Below, in pieces: positions 25,997-33,842 of a stretch of 64,000 bases of DNA (position 1 is its first letter; the number at the start of each line of letters is the position of its first letter). The translations under genes were made by a program, and so were the position numbers. The notes beneath the pieces were generated by a model, which had not been told where the DNA came from, searched no databases, and saw nothing but the letters and a program-made list of their open reading frames with translations. Source of the stretch: a bacterium (GTDB lineage Bacteria > Myxococcota_A > Bradymonadia > Bradymonadales > Bradymonadaceae); assembly GCA_030427705.1 (NCBI GenBank), contig JAUIBR010000007.1, positions 1-64,000 of the forward strand, given 5' to 3'.

Positions 25997-26922
25997 CCGC
26001 GTTTTTGTTGGCGGTCGTCTGCGCGATGCCCGCCATCACGTTTGCGCAAGATCCCAATGCCCTCACTGAAGAAGAACGTGTCACGCTTGGTGGACTCTTC
26101 TCGGAAGCCAGGCAGGCATACGATTCGAAAGACTTCGAGACGTCCATCAACAAGCTTCAGGCGGCATACGAGATCTTTCCTGAGCCCAACATTCTCTACC
26201 GCATCGCCGAGATGCAGGAACAACTCGGCAAACCTGAGGCTGCTGACACGTACGAGCGATACCTCCAGGCGAACCCAAATGCTTCCAACGAGAAGATGGT
26301 GAAGGAGCGCATCGCGCGACTGAGACAACCCCAGGAGCCCGAGACGCCACAGACAGCACGAGTCACCCTTGAGACCGACCCACCTGGGGCGAAGATCTAC
26401 ATCAACGATATGCAGGAGCGACGTGGGGTGACGCCGTTGGAGCTTGAGCTCGATCCCGGAAAGTACACCGTACGATTGGTGAAGGACGGGTTCGAAGAGG
26501 GCATGCGCAATCTGGAGGTGAAAGCCGGGGAGCTTCGGACGTTCGACTTTACGCTTGCCGAGATTCAGCCTGACCTGCCACCGCCTGCCGAGGAGCCTTC
26601 GATTCTTCCATGGGTTACCATGGGCGTCGGTGGTGCCTTGGCCATCGGGGCAGTGACGATGTTTGGCTTGTCGGTAGACCGCCAGAATCAGCTCGACGAG
26701 TGGGACTCGCAGCGCGATACGATTGGTCGGCCAGACGAATACAAGCAGACTTTGGACGAGCAAGAGACCTTCCGCAACATGAGCTATATCCTGGGTGGGA
26801 CGGCCGTCGTCGCGATCGGCGCATCCGTGGCCTGGCTGCTGTTATCCGATGATTCCGAACCACAGCAATCCAGCGGAATCATTTTAGGTGACCGTTATAT
26901 TGGCTACTCTGGTCAGTTTTGA
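25978..26922 (+). CDS. Exported TPR and PEGA domain protein, 314 aa
   Basis: A signal peptide ends at ITFAQ (about residue 24). Residues 35-120 are TPR-like helices (FSEARQAYDSKDFETSINKL and YRIAEMQEQLGK). A PEGA module lies at about 125-200 (TDPPGAKIYINDMQERRGVTP). Then come a Pro-rich segment, a first hydrophobic helix (about 205-225) and a second (about 270-288). PEGA modules are common surface-exposed modules in this group. The gene overlaps the preceding kinase by 19 bases, which makes a functional link likely. Confidence 0.85.
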   Translation: MAKTALAAFLLAVVCAMPAITFAQDPNALTEEERVTLGGLFSEARQAYDSKDFETSINKLQAAYEIFPEPNILYRIAEMQEQLGKPEAADTYERYLQANPNASNEKMVKERIARLRQPQEPETPQTARVTLETDPPGAKIYINDMQERRGVTPLELELDPGKYTVRLVKDGFEEGMRNLEVKAGELRTFDFTLAEIQPDLPPPAEEPSILPWVTMGVGGALAIGAVTMFGLSVDRQNQLDEWDSQRDTIGRPDEYKQTLDEQETFRNMSYILGGTAVVAIGASVAWLLLSDDSEPQQSSGIILGDRYIGYSGQF

Positions 26923-26964
26923 CGCGCCTTATCTGGTTGTAAAATAAAGGCTTTGGGGTTTTGT

Positions 26965-26979
26965 TGACGCATTGCGTCA
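26965..26979. promoter_or_regulatory. Operator palindrome copy 1, TGACGCATTGCGTCA
   Basis: A palindrome with arms TGACGC and GCGTCA and a 3-base centre; flanking T and A extend it to 17 bases. It lies upstream of the -35 box of the promoter at 26988. Identical arms occur twice more downstream and once at 32107. Confidence 0.8.
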
Positions 26980-26987
26980 AAAATCTC

Positions 26988-27016
26988 TTGATGACGCAAT
27001 GCGTCATGTGTATATC
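26988..27016 (+). promoter_or_regulatory. Candidate promoter of the phasin-like gene, overlapped by an operator
   Basis: TTGATG (26988-26993), a 17-base spacer and TATATC (27011-27016) form a good promoter. The second palindrome occupies the spacer, and the third lies just past the expected transcription start. This arrangement suggests repression by a dimeric regulator. Confidence 0.6.
26992..27006. promoter_or_regulatory. Operator palindrome copy 2, TGACGCAATGCGTCA
   Basis: The exact reverse complement of copy 1. It starts at the end of the -35 hexamer and fills most of the promoter spacer, 27 bases from copy 1. Confidence 0.8.
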
Positions 27017-27028
27017 TGTTCTTGCTCA

Positions 27029-27043
27029 TGACGCATTGCGTCA
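27029..27043. promoter_or_regulatory. Operator palindrome copy 3, TGACGCATTGCGTCA
   Basis: Identical to copy 1. It lies between the predicted transcription start and the GAGGAG ribosome site of the gene starting at 27060, 37 bases from copy 2. Confidence 0.8.
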
Positions 27044-27059
27044 AATTGAGGAGAACACT

Positions 27060-27464
27060 ATGAATCCGAAAGAGAAACTCGAATCGTTGCAGCGTGACAT
27101 CAAAGCTCGAGCTGGCCGCCTCCGCACTGAGGTCGAGGTCAAACAGGGTGAACTCAAAGACCAATCGTTCAAGGTTGTTCTGGAGTTTTCGGAGTCTGCG
27201 CTGAATACCGTCGCCGAAGTGGTCGACAAGGTCGCCGAAGAACCTGCGACGCAGCTTCGAAAGGGCGTGGAACGCATCCGCACACAACAAAAGGCGCTCG
27301 TGACCCCACCGGTTGAAGACTACGACTCACTAAATGTGAAAGTCATCACCGCCAAGATGGGAGATTTGGGCGCGTACGATTTGAAAAAGATCGCAAACTA
27401 CGAACGCGCACACAAAAACCGCAAGACGATCCTTCGGGAAGTCGACCGGCGTTTGGCGTCGTAG
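27060..27464 (+). CDS. Small helical, phasin-like protein, 134 aa
   Basis: The ATG at 27060 follows GAGGAG. The first 90 residues are charged amphipathic helix without membrane segments. Residues about 90-132 (DYDSLNVKVITAKMG...YERAHKNRKTILREVDRRL) resemble a small helical domain found at the end of short actinobacterial and other bacterial proteins of unknown role (pattern YDxL...L..L...DL..I..YE...K.R.TIL..V..RL). A phasin-like coat protein of storage granules or a nucleoid-type protein are both possible. Its promoter is surrounded by three perfect palindromes, so expression is tightly controlled. Confidence 0.75.
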   Translation: MNPKEKLESLQRDIKARAGRLRTEVEVKQGELKDQSFKVVLEFSESALNTVAEVVDKVAEEPATQLRKGVERIRTQQKALVTPPVEDYDSLNVKVITAKMGDLGAYDLKKIANYERAHKNRKTILREVDRRLAS

Positions 27465-27467
27465 TTT

Positions 27468-28337
27468 CTATTCGACCGGGAAGTCATCGACCGATCCTGC
27501 CGTCCATTCCCACATAGAACCGGCGTAGTTCTTTGCGCCAAAACCAAGGTGCGAAAGCACCACCACCATCCAACCTGAACGCACTCCACCTGTACAGTAG
27601 GCGATGACTTCCCGCGTCGGCGCGATCCCAGCGTCGTTCAGCTTCTTCAAGAGTTGGCTCCGGGGCAGCAACGTGCCGTCTTCAGCAAGCAACTCCTTGT
27701 AGTGCAGCGAAACCGCACCTGGAACATGGCCGCCACGAGATTCGCCGTAAGGGGTCTTGCCCGCATACTCACGCGGCTCGCGCACGTCCACGATTGCGAC
27801 CTTGGATTTGAGTGCGTCTTGAACGTCCGAAGCGTCTGCTGACCATCCGATAGTCTTTGTAATCGTGACATCGCCGGGGGCTATCTCCGTGCCCCAGCCG
27901 GATGCGGTTTCTGCTCCTGCCCGTTTCATGGCATCGAACCCGCCGTCGATCATTGCCGCCGGATGGCCGACAGCACGGAGCATCCAAACAATACGCCCCT
28001 CTTCACCCCAGCCCCGAATGGGATCGCCTAGCACGAAAATCGGTCGACCCGTCCGCACGCCATGCTTGCGCAGCTGGGTCTGAAGCGCACCATGGTCGAG
28101 GAGCTTTCCCTTGTTGGGTTTCTTGGTCTGCGAGAAGTCTTTCCACGAGACTCGGTGCGACCCTTCGACATGCCCAAGGGTGTAGCGGGCGCCACTTCGC
28201 GTTTCCCAGATATCGATGGAGTCGCGCATCTTCAGCGCGTCGTTTGCCGAGACTATCCAAGGAATCTCTGCAGCCGACAGTGGCGAGGACAAACTCATGA
28301 GAACAAAACCTGTCGTGATCAGAATCAGGAGTTTCAA
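27468..28337 (-). CDS. Periplasmic tandem-rhodanese sulfurtransferase, 289 aa
   Basis: It starts at a TTG overlapping the stop of the pseudouridine synthase gene (TTGA), with a signal peptide ending in PLSAAE. Two rhodanese domains are present: residues 25-150, in which the Cys loop reads VLGDPIRGWGEE and lacks Cys, and 165-289 with the active-site loop CTGGVRSG (Cys248). This inactive-plus-active layout is standard for thiosulfate or 3-mercaptopyruvate sulfurtransferases. The loop differs from CRKGVT of thiosulfate enzymes, so the donor is uncertain. It is the last gene of a four-gene minus-strand cluster. Confidence 0.87.
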   Translation of the reverse strand: MKLLILITTGFVLMSLSSPLSAAEIPWIVSANDALKMRDSIDIWETRSGARYTLGHVEGSHRVSWKDFSQTKKPNKGKLLDHGALQTQLRKHGVRTGRPIFVLGDPIRGWGEEGRIVWMLRAVGHPAAMIDGGFDAMKRAGAETASGWGTEIAPGDVTITKTIGWSADASDVQDALKSKVAIVDVREPREYAGKTPYGESRGGHVPGAVSLHYKELLAEDGTLLPRSQLLKKLNDAGIAPTREVIAYCTGGVRSGWMVVVLSHLGFGAKNYAGSMWEWTAGSVDDFPVE

Positions 28338-29275
28338 CGGAACATCTCCGGAAGCGGCGCTTCAAACATCATCTCTTCCTTGGTCGCTGGATGTTTGATC
28401 TGCAGTTTCCATGCATGCAGGGCGTGCCGTGGAAACGTGAGCTGCGAAAGAAGCTCAGGGTCGTTTGGATGGTCAGTGATGTTCATGAAGAACTCGTCAT
28501 CGAACGTATAGAGCTTGTCGCCCGCAATCGGTGTGCCTTGCATGGCAAGGTGCACACGAATCTGATGCTGACGCCCCGTCTCGATCTGAATCTCCAGATC
28601 CGCCAGATCATCTTGTCGTCCAACGACATGAACGTGTGTTGTGGATGGAAGATTTCCTCGCGTCATGCGGACTCCAACGACGCTTTCGGGGTCCAAACCA
28701 AGTGGTACTCTGATGGTTTGACGTGCTTCCGGTTTCCAAATTCTATCGGGGTCCAGAACGAGCGCCCGGTAAATCTTCTGGGGATGGTCCTTTGCAAACG
28801 TCTCGCGCAATACCGGAATCCACTGTTTCTTCTTCGCGCAAATCAAGACCCCGCTGGTGTCTCTGTCCAAACGATGCGTTGGCTCCGCTTCGTGAAATCC
28901 GGACCGGTGAAGGTAGCCTTGGATAGTGTTCATTCGCGTGTGCGCGGCTTCGTGCACCAACATCCTCGCGGGTTTGTTCAGAACACAGATATCGTCATCG
29001 CTGTACAGAACCTGGACTTCGTCGTCTTGAACCGTCTCTGGAGGTAAGTGCTCGCGGACGATGACTACATCCCCATTTCGCAGTTTTGTGCCCGCCTTAA
29101 CCTTGCGCTGTGGGAAGATTTCGATATCGCCGAATTTCGCAATCTCGCCGGCTCGCGACCTGGATAGACGTGCCATTCGATTCGACAAGAAGCGGTCAAG
29201 GCGCCACCCATCGAAATTCTGGTCAACTTCGTAGCGTCGTTCCCGGATATTCGATTCGTCGGATGCGTCGGACAT
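28334..29275 (-). CDS. RluA-family pseudouridine synthase, 313 aa
   Basis: I chose the ATG at 29275 because it overlaps the kinase stop by one base (TAATG); an upstream in-frame start would lie deep inside the kinase gene. An S4-like RNA-binding domain occupies residues about 15-75 (DRFLSNRMARLSRSRAGEI), followed by the catalytic domain with HRLDRDTSG, whose Asp attacks the uridine, and QIRVHLAMQGTPIAGD. The family isomerises uridines in 23S rRNA or tRNA (RluC/RluD type); the target cannot be assigned from sequence alone. It is coupled on both sides: a one-base overlap upstream and a 4-base overlap downstream. Confidence 0.9.
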   Translation of the reverse strand: MSDASDESNIRERRYEVDQNFDGWRLDRFLSNRMARLSRSRAGEIAKFGDIEIFPQRKVKAGTKLRNGDVVIVREHLPPETVQDDEVQVLYSDDDICVLNKPARMLVHEAAHTRMNTIQGYLHRSGFHEAEPTHRLDRDTSGVLICAKKKQWIPVLRETFAKDHPQKIYRALVLDPDRIWKPEARQTIRVPLGLDPESVVGVRMTRGNLPSTTHVHVVGRQDDLADLEIQIETGRQHQIRVHLAMQGTPIAGDKLYTFDDEFFMNITDHPNDPELLSQLTFPRHALHAWKLQIKHPATKEEMMFEAPLPEMFR

Positions 29276-30924
29276 TAGTCGTCGAGCGACCACGCACAGC
29301 GGAAGGAGTGGTTTGCGCGTCGTTCTTCCGGTGCGTATCGGCCCCGGGTCGCGCAGCGGATAGCCCATTTGGCGTGCACAAATGATCCACCACGAAGCAC
29401 CTTCTTCTTGCCGTTGGATGGGCCCGGAGGATTAGAAGCCGGAGCCGCAGCGTAGTAGCCTTTGTGGTACCAATCTTGGACCCACTCAAACGCGTTACCG
29501 GCCATATCCAGGCAACCATGCGGACTTGCGCCACCGGGATGGGAAGTCACTGGCGCGAGATGATCCGTATCGTATTGCGCCAACGTCTCAGTTGGTTCCG
29601 CATCACCCCACGGATACAAGCGACCATCATCTCCACGGGCCGCTTTCTCCCACTCCGCCTCGGTCGGCAGACGCTTCCCGGCCCATTCGGCATAATCCGC
29701 CGCGTCCTGCCAGGTCACGAACACAACAGGTTGGTGGGGCTTGTCCTCAGGGTTGTGCGTATGCCAATCCGTGTGGACGGTCCGACCCGTAGCCTCGACA
29801 AACTGCCGATATTGACTGCTCGATACAGGCAGACGGTCGATGAAGTACGCGCTGGTCGAAATCTCACGCTGTGGTTGCTCTTCCGCGCGCGCAGCCTCGT
29901 CCTTTTCGGGATCACTCCCGCGTAGGAAAGCACCGCGCGGAACCTTGACCATCGACGCCTGCACCGCCGTCAACAGCGCAGCACGCGTCTCGGAAACATC
30001 GATGTACCGATTGTCTGGATTCTTGGCGAGCATGCGATTCAGGACATCTTCCATGTCCTTGGTCGCGGTTGGCATCAGCAGGCGCAAGGTGGTCGGCGTC
30101 TCTTGCAAGACCGCCTTCGTCATCGCCTCGGGGTCGCTGATCCCATGCCCCACCGGAGTTCGGCCGGTGAGCAATTCAAAGAAGATAACACCGATGGCAT
30201 AGATATCAGCGCGCGAGTCCGCGTCGTCTTTCAGCGTCTCCGGGGCCATATACGGCGTCGGAGCCAGGTGCGATACGGAATCAGAAACCTGCATTCCAAG
30301 CAGCGTTCCGGTCTGTCCCTCGTTCTGAGACGCGAGGTGGATGGAACGCGCCACACCAAAATCTGTGAGTTTGAGCACGGGAAGCCCCGACCGCTCGTCG
30401 GTAGACACATGGATATTCGATGCTGTCAGATTGCGGTGCACAACGCCCTGCGAGTGCAGGTAATCCAGTGCGCTCAACATTTGTAGCGTAAACGAGAACG
30501 CAATTGGCGCGGGCAAGAATCCCTTGCGTTCCAATAGTTTCGCGAGCGGCTCGCCCGCTGGATTCGCCATCACCATGGCTGGCGTATCGAGCTCCTCGAT
30601 AACGTCGATCACCTGGATGAGATGCGGGTTATCCAGCTGATGCAGAAGCTTCGACTCCTTCAGGAACCGACTGCGCACCGAGCGGTCCATCGCGGCGGAT
30701 GGATTCAGCGCTTTGATAAAGACCTTCTGTCCAGACTGAACGTCTTCACCCTCAAAAATGTGCGGAGTCCCGGGCGCGGCATGCTTCACACGCCAGCGAC
30801 CTGCGATGACCGACTGTGAATCCAGGACGCTGGAGGCCTCAGTGGCCAACGGCGACTTACAGCGACGGCAATTCGATGCGTCATCTGGATTTCGAGTCCC
30901 GCAGGTTGGGCAGATCGTAGGCAT
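29275..30924 (-). CDS. Zinc-ribbon pseudokinase fused to an FGE/sulfatase-modifying-factor domain, 549 aa
   Basis: Residues 3-25 are a zinc ribbon (C5, C8, C19, C22). Residues about 42-320 follow a Hanks kinase fold: Lys71 (FIKAL), DFGVAR (Asp188) and MAPET are present, but the catalytic loop reads HRNLTASN, with Asn165 in place of the catalytic Asp, and there is no glycine-rich loop. Residues about 325-549 form an FGE-like domain (VPRGAFLRGSD, RLPTEAEWEKAARG, AGNAFEWVQDW, LRGGSF). The Cys pair used by true formylglycine-generating enzymes is not seen, so it may bind rather than oxidise. GGAG precedes the ATG. It follows leucine dehydrogenase and is coupled to rluA. Confidence 0.88.
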   Translation of the reverse strand: MPTICPTCGTRNPDDASNCRRCKSPLATEASSVLDSQSVIAGRWRVKHAAPGTPHIFEGEDVQSGQKVFIKALNPSAAMDRSVRSRFLKESKLLHQLDNPHLIQVIDVIEELDTPAMVMANPAGEPLAKLLERKGFLPAPIAFSFTLQMLSALDYLHSQGVVHRNLTASNIHVSTDERSGLPVLKLTDFGVARSIHLASQNEGQTGTLLGMQVSDSVSHLAPTPYMAPETLKDDADSRADIYAIGVIFFELLTGRTPVGHGISDPEAMTKAVLQETPTTLRLLMPTATKDMEDVLNRMLAKNPDNRYIDVSETRAALLTAVQASMVKVPRGAFLRGSDPEKDEAARAEEQPQREISTSAYFIDRLPVSSSQYRQFVEATGRTVHTDWHTHNPEDKPHQPVVFVTWQDAADYAEWAGKRLPTEAEWEKAARGDDGRLYPWGDAEPTETLAQYDTDHLAPVTSHPGGASPHGCLDMAGNAFEWVQDWYHKGYYAAAPASNPPGPSNGKKKVLRGGSFVHAKWAIRCATRGRYAPEERRANHSFRCAWSLDD

Positions 30925-30988
30925 GCGAAACTCCTATCACATCAACGCATGCCCACCAACATACAGGCGGTCAAAACTGCACTTTCGG

Positions 30989-32032
30989 CTAGTTGTAGAG
31001 CATCTCGTCGACGATTCGGTCCGCGACGATATCGGTTTGGGTATTCTCCGACGCAGAACGCTCGAAGATGTTGAGCATCGTGTCGAAGATGGCACCGACC
31101 TTCTCTTGAACGATATCAGCGTCGTAGCCCGCGAACTCTTGGGCGACGTTGATGAGTCCGCCAGCGTTAATGGCGTAGTCAGGGGCGTACAAGATGTTTC
31201 GCTCATGAAGAATCGCGCCGTGGCGAGTCTCAAGCAGCTGATTGTTGGAAGCACCCGCGACGATATCGCACTTCAACTGCGGCAGGGTCTTATCGTTGAT
31301 GACGGCACCCAATGCACAAGGCGCGAAGATATCGCATTCGACACCGTAGATCGCATCGGGCGCGACGCTCTCAGCACCGAATTCGGTTACACATCGTTGA
31401 ATCGCTGCGTCGTTGATATCGGTGACGATCAGGCTCGCCCCCAAATTGTGAAGCTCTTTCGCCAGGTAGTAGCCCACATGTCCAACGCCCTGGATCGCGA
31501 CCTTCAGGTCCTGAAGATCATCTCGGTCCCAGCGGAACTTCGCAGCAGCTTCGATGCCGCGGCGAACGCCCAATGCTGTCAGTGGCGAAGGGTCACCCGA
31601 CGAACCGCTATCGGGGTCGTAGCCCAACACGTGGTCCGTTTGGCTTTTCACGACGTTCATATCGCTGACGCGTGTTCCACTGTCTTCACACGTGATGTAG
31701 TTGCCGTTCAACGAACCCACGAACGCGCCGAATTCACTAAAGATCTGTTCACGTTGCTCTTCTGTGAGGCCTTTGGGGCGAATCACGACAGCTTTCCCGC
31801 CACCATGTGGAAGTCCACTGATCGCAGCTTTGTACGTCATGCCGCGTGCCAGTCGCATCGCGTCAAAGAGCGCATCATCGGTGGAGTCGTATTCAATGAA
31901 GCGCGTGCCACCGATCGCCGGTCCAAACTTCAGGTTATGGATAGCAACGATCGCGTGCAGGCCAATATCTGGGTTCGATTTAAGGTGAAGCTCACCGTAG
32001 CGAAGCTCATCACTAAACTTGAAAATATCCAC
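30989..32032 (-). CDS. ldh: Leucine (branched-chain amino acid) dehydrogenase, 347 aa
   Basis: It starts at a GTG with AAGGAG about 8 bases upstream. The enzyme reversibly deaminates leucine, valine or isoleucine to 2-oxo acids with NAD. Substrate and catalytic lysines sit at 68 and 80 (TYKAA, PHGGGKAVV) and the Rossmann motif is GVGHVG. Length matches the leucine dehydrogenase family; phenylalanine or valine dehydrogenase are alternatives. It leads the cluster ldh-pseudokinase-rluA-rhodanese. A good promoter lies at 32068-32096 with the same palindrome type as at 26965 just upstream, so it may share a regulator with the phasin-like gene. Confidence 0.92.
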   Translation of the reverse strand: MDIFKFSDELRYGELHLKSNPDIGLHAIVAIHNLKFGPAIGGTRFIEYDSTDDALFDAMRLARGMTYKAAISGLPHGGGKAVVIRPKGLTEEQREQIFSEFGAFVGSLNGNYITCEDSGTRVSDMNVVKSQTDHVLGYDPDSGSSGDPSPLTALGVRRGIEAAAKFRWDRDDLQDLKVAIQGVGHVGYYLAKELHNLGASLIVTDINDAAIQRCVTEFGAESVAPDAIYGVECDIFAPCALGAVINDKTLPQLKCDIVAGASNNQLLETRHGAILHERNILYAPDYAINAGGLINVAQEFAGYDADIVQEKVGAIFDTMLNIFERSASENTQTDIVADRIVDEMLYN

Positions 32033-32067
32033 TTACGACTCCTTCTAAGTCTCCAAGGGTGCAAGTG

Positions 32068-32096
32068 TCTATATTTCGCTATCGGCCACGTTGCAA
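32068..32096 (-). promoter_or_regulatory. Candidate promoter of leucine dehydrogenase
   Basis: Read on the minus strand: TTGCAA (32096-32091), a 17-base spacer and TATAGA (32073-32068). It lies about 36 bases upstream of the GTG start at 32032. Confidence 0.6.
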
Positions 32097-32106
32097 GCGG
32101 TGTCTA

Positions 32107-32121
32107 TGACGCCCTGCGTCA
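32107..32121. promoter_or_regulatory. Operator palindrome TGACGCCCTGCGTCA upstream of leucine dehydrogenase
   Basis: It has the same arms (TGACGC/GCGTCA) as the three copies at 26965-27043, with centre CCT. It lies upstream of the -35 box, a position usual for activators. A further half-site, GTGCGTCA, lies about 10 bases away (32131-32138). Confidence 0.65.
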
Positions 32122-32135
32122 TCAGACAGGGTGCG

Positions 32136-33842
32136 TCAAAAGAACCCATCAACTTCGATACCGACATAGTCGTTTTGGTCATACAGCGTCCCCAGCGTGA
32201 GCCGGTCATTTTGGCCGTACGACTCAAAAAACAATCCCGCGACGCCAGTGCGCAACCAGGTGAACCAGCGGCGAGAAATGCTGCCACCAAACAGAAGATC
32301 CGAACTTGAAAGATATGCGACGGATCCGAAAGTGATCTGTAACTCAGGACCGGGGATTGCCCACGTCACAGCAGCCTGGGCGCCATACGATTGTTCGCCG
32401 ACGATGAACATCTCGTCGTTTGCGCCGCGTTCTGACGCATCCACGAACGTCTCCGTTAGCGCAGAATCTCGGCTGAAGGGTTTGTTGTAAAAGCCTTCGA
32501 TCGTGATGGCATACGCATCTGTCTCGTCCACGAAATTCTCGTAGCTCAAGCCCAGGGCAGAGGAGAGCGTCGGCCGCCGAACCGAGTTGAGGTCCGCATC
32601 TAAGTACGTCTTGGCGGGCTGAAAAGCCACGTCGGCTCTAACCCCAATGGGGCCGACGTAGCGCGCGACATCGGTCGAGATGGTCTGGATTCGCCTGTAC
32701 TCAGAGACAAACAGTTCGTCGCCTGCCGACACTTTTTGGCCGATCGAATCCGTGATGCCGATGACCTCCGGATTGCGGGTCGCGAACCCGATGAAATCGA
32801 AATCTTCAAGGAACTGCCCATCCGCCTGCGCGACTTGAAGCAATTCGACGAGGTCCTCATCGATTGAAAAGAACGAGGTACGATCCCACCCAAAGAAGTA
32901 GGCGAGGCCGAAGTCGGTGTTGGCTAAGGTCGCAGTGATTCGGCCACCGAAACTGAGGTTCTGCGGCAGTTCATCAGGGACTTTCGTCGCTTGAACGAGC
33001 GGTTGGATATCGTCCTGCAGCGAATCATCAACAACCGAGGAAATCAGCGGGACGATGGGGTAGCGCTCGGCGACCAAAGGGTTTGTGTCTGCGTTCAAGA
33101 TCGCCGTGTCCCTGCCGAAGGCCCAAACGCGATTGGCCTCGAAGAACGGGACGAGCAGTAACTGGATTCCCCACGCATCACCTGCATAGCTGACATCAAG
33201 CATCAGCTCGGGAACCTTCTCCAAGTTTCCTGTGGGAGTGATGATGGTCAGGTCTCGCGCATTCACGACATCGCCAGGGCGAGCCAAATCGGTAGCCCCC
33301 CAGGTCACAATCTGATTTCCAAGCGTGAACGACCATCGGTCGAGCCGCCAGAGAACGTAGGCTTCACCAAGCCGGGCGTCGTAAGAAGCACGCACGGATT
33401 CGCCACCCTCTTTGAATGCCCACCAGTGTCGAAACTCGCCTTCGAGGACGATCTTCAGCTGCGAGTCAGGCTCAAACTCAAGACGGAGGTCAAGATCTGT
33501 GAACTGCTCGAAGACGTCTTCGTTGTCTCCGTCGAACTGAGTGTCAACCCAGATTTGGTTTTTGTAGCTGCCTACAAAGGATGTGGATGAGAACCCGGAA
33601 TCTCCGCCGAAGGAAGGCGCACGTGCGGGTGTCGCGGTTTGATTTTCGGGGTCGCCGATGACCTCATCGCCCTCATTATCTGGGTCACCAATGATCTCTT
33701 CATCGGTTCCCTGATTCTCGGGATCGCCGATGAACTCTTCTGTGCCCTGATTTTCGGGATCGGCGATAATCTCCTCATCTTGCGCCCAGACGAGTGCCGG
33801 CGCGCCAATCACAAAACATGCGATGAGGATGATTCGTATCAC
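32136..33842 (-). CDS. Outer-membrane beta-barrel protein of the DUF1302/porin-like type, 568 aa
   Basis: It starts at a GTG overlapping the LolA-like gene stop by 4 bases (GTGA). A signal peptide ends at LVWAQ. Residues 22-65 hold four imperfect acidic repeats of the type DPENQGTDEE. The rest alternates short amphipathic strands with turns and ends in GIEVDGFF, with a terminal Phe, as expected for an outer-membrane barrel. The pairing of such a barrel with a LolA-like protein is known from DUF1302/TP_0789-like gene pairs, often beside an MMPL exporter; none is visible here. Lipid or hydrophobic-substrate export is inferred. Confidence 0.72.
   Translation of the reverse strand: MIRIILIACFVIGAPALVWAQDEEIIADPENQGTEEFIGDPENQGTDEEIIGDPDNEGDEVIGDPENQTATPARAPSFGGDSGFSSTSFVGSYKNQIWVDTQFDGDNEDVFEQFTDLDLRLEFEPDSQLKIVLEGEFRHWWAFKEGGESVRASYDARLGEAYVLWRLDRWSFTLGNQIVTWGATDLARPGDVVNARDLTIITPTGNLEKVPELMLDVSYAGDAWGIQLLLVPFFEANRVWAFGRDTAILNADTNPLVAERYPIVPLISSVVDDSLQDDIQPLVQATKVPDELPQNLSFGGRITATLANTDFGLAYFFGWDRTSFFSIDEDLVELLQVAQADGQFLEDFDFIGFATRNPEVIGITDSIGQKVSAGDELFVSEYRRIQTISTDVARYVGPIGVRADVAFQPAKTYLDADLNSVRRPTLSSALGLSYENFVDETDAYAITIEGFYNKPFSRDSALTETFVDASERGANDEMFIVGEQSYGAQAAVTWAIPGPELQITFGSVAYLSSSDLLFGGSISRRWFTWLRTGVAGLFFESYGQNDRLTLGTLYDQNDYVGIEVDGFF

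Noticed and set aside
26960-27050. Palindromes read as an attachment site or insertion-element end
   Set aside because: They have no flanking target duplication or recombinase and coincide precisely with promoter elements.
30758-32200. 480-codon plus-strand open frame across leucine dehydrogenase and the kinase gene start
   Set aside because: It spans two genes and their promoter region on the other strand; composition is that of an antisense shadow and leucine dehydrogenase is certain.
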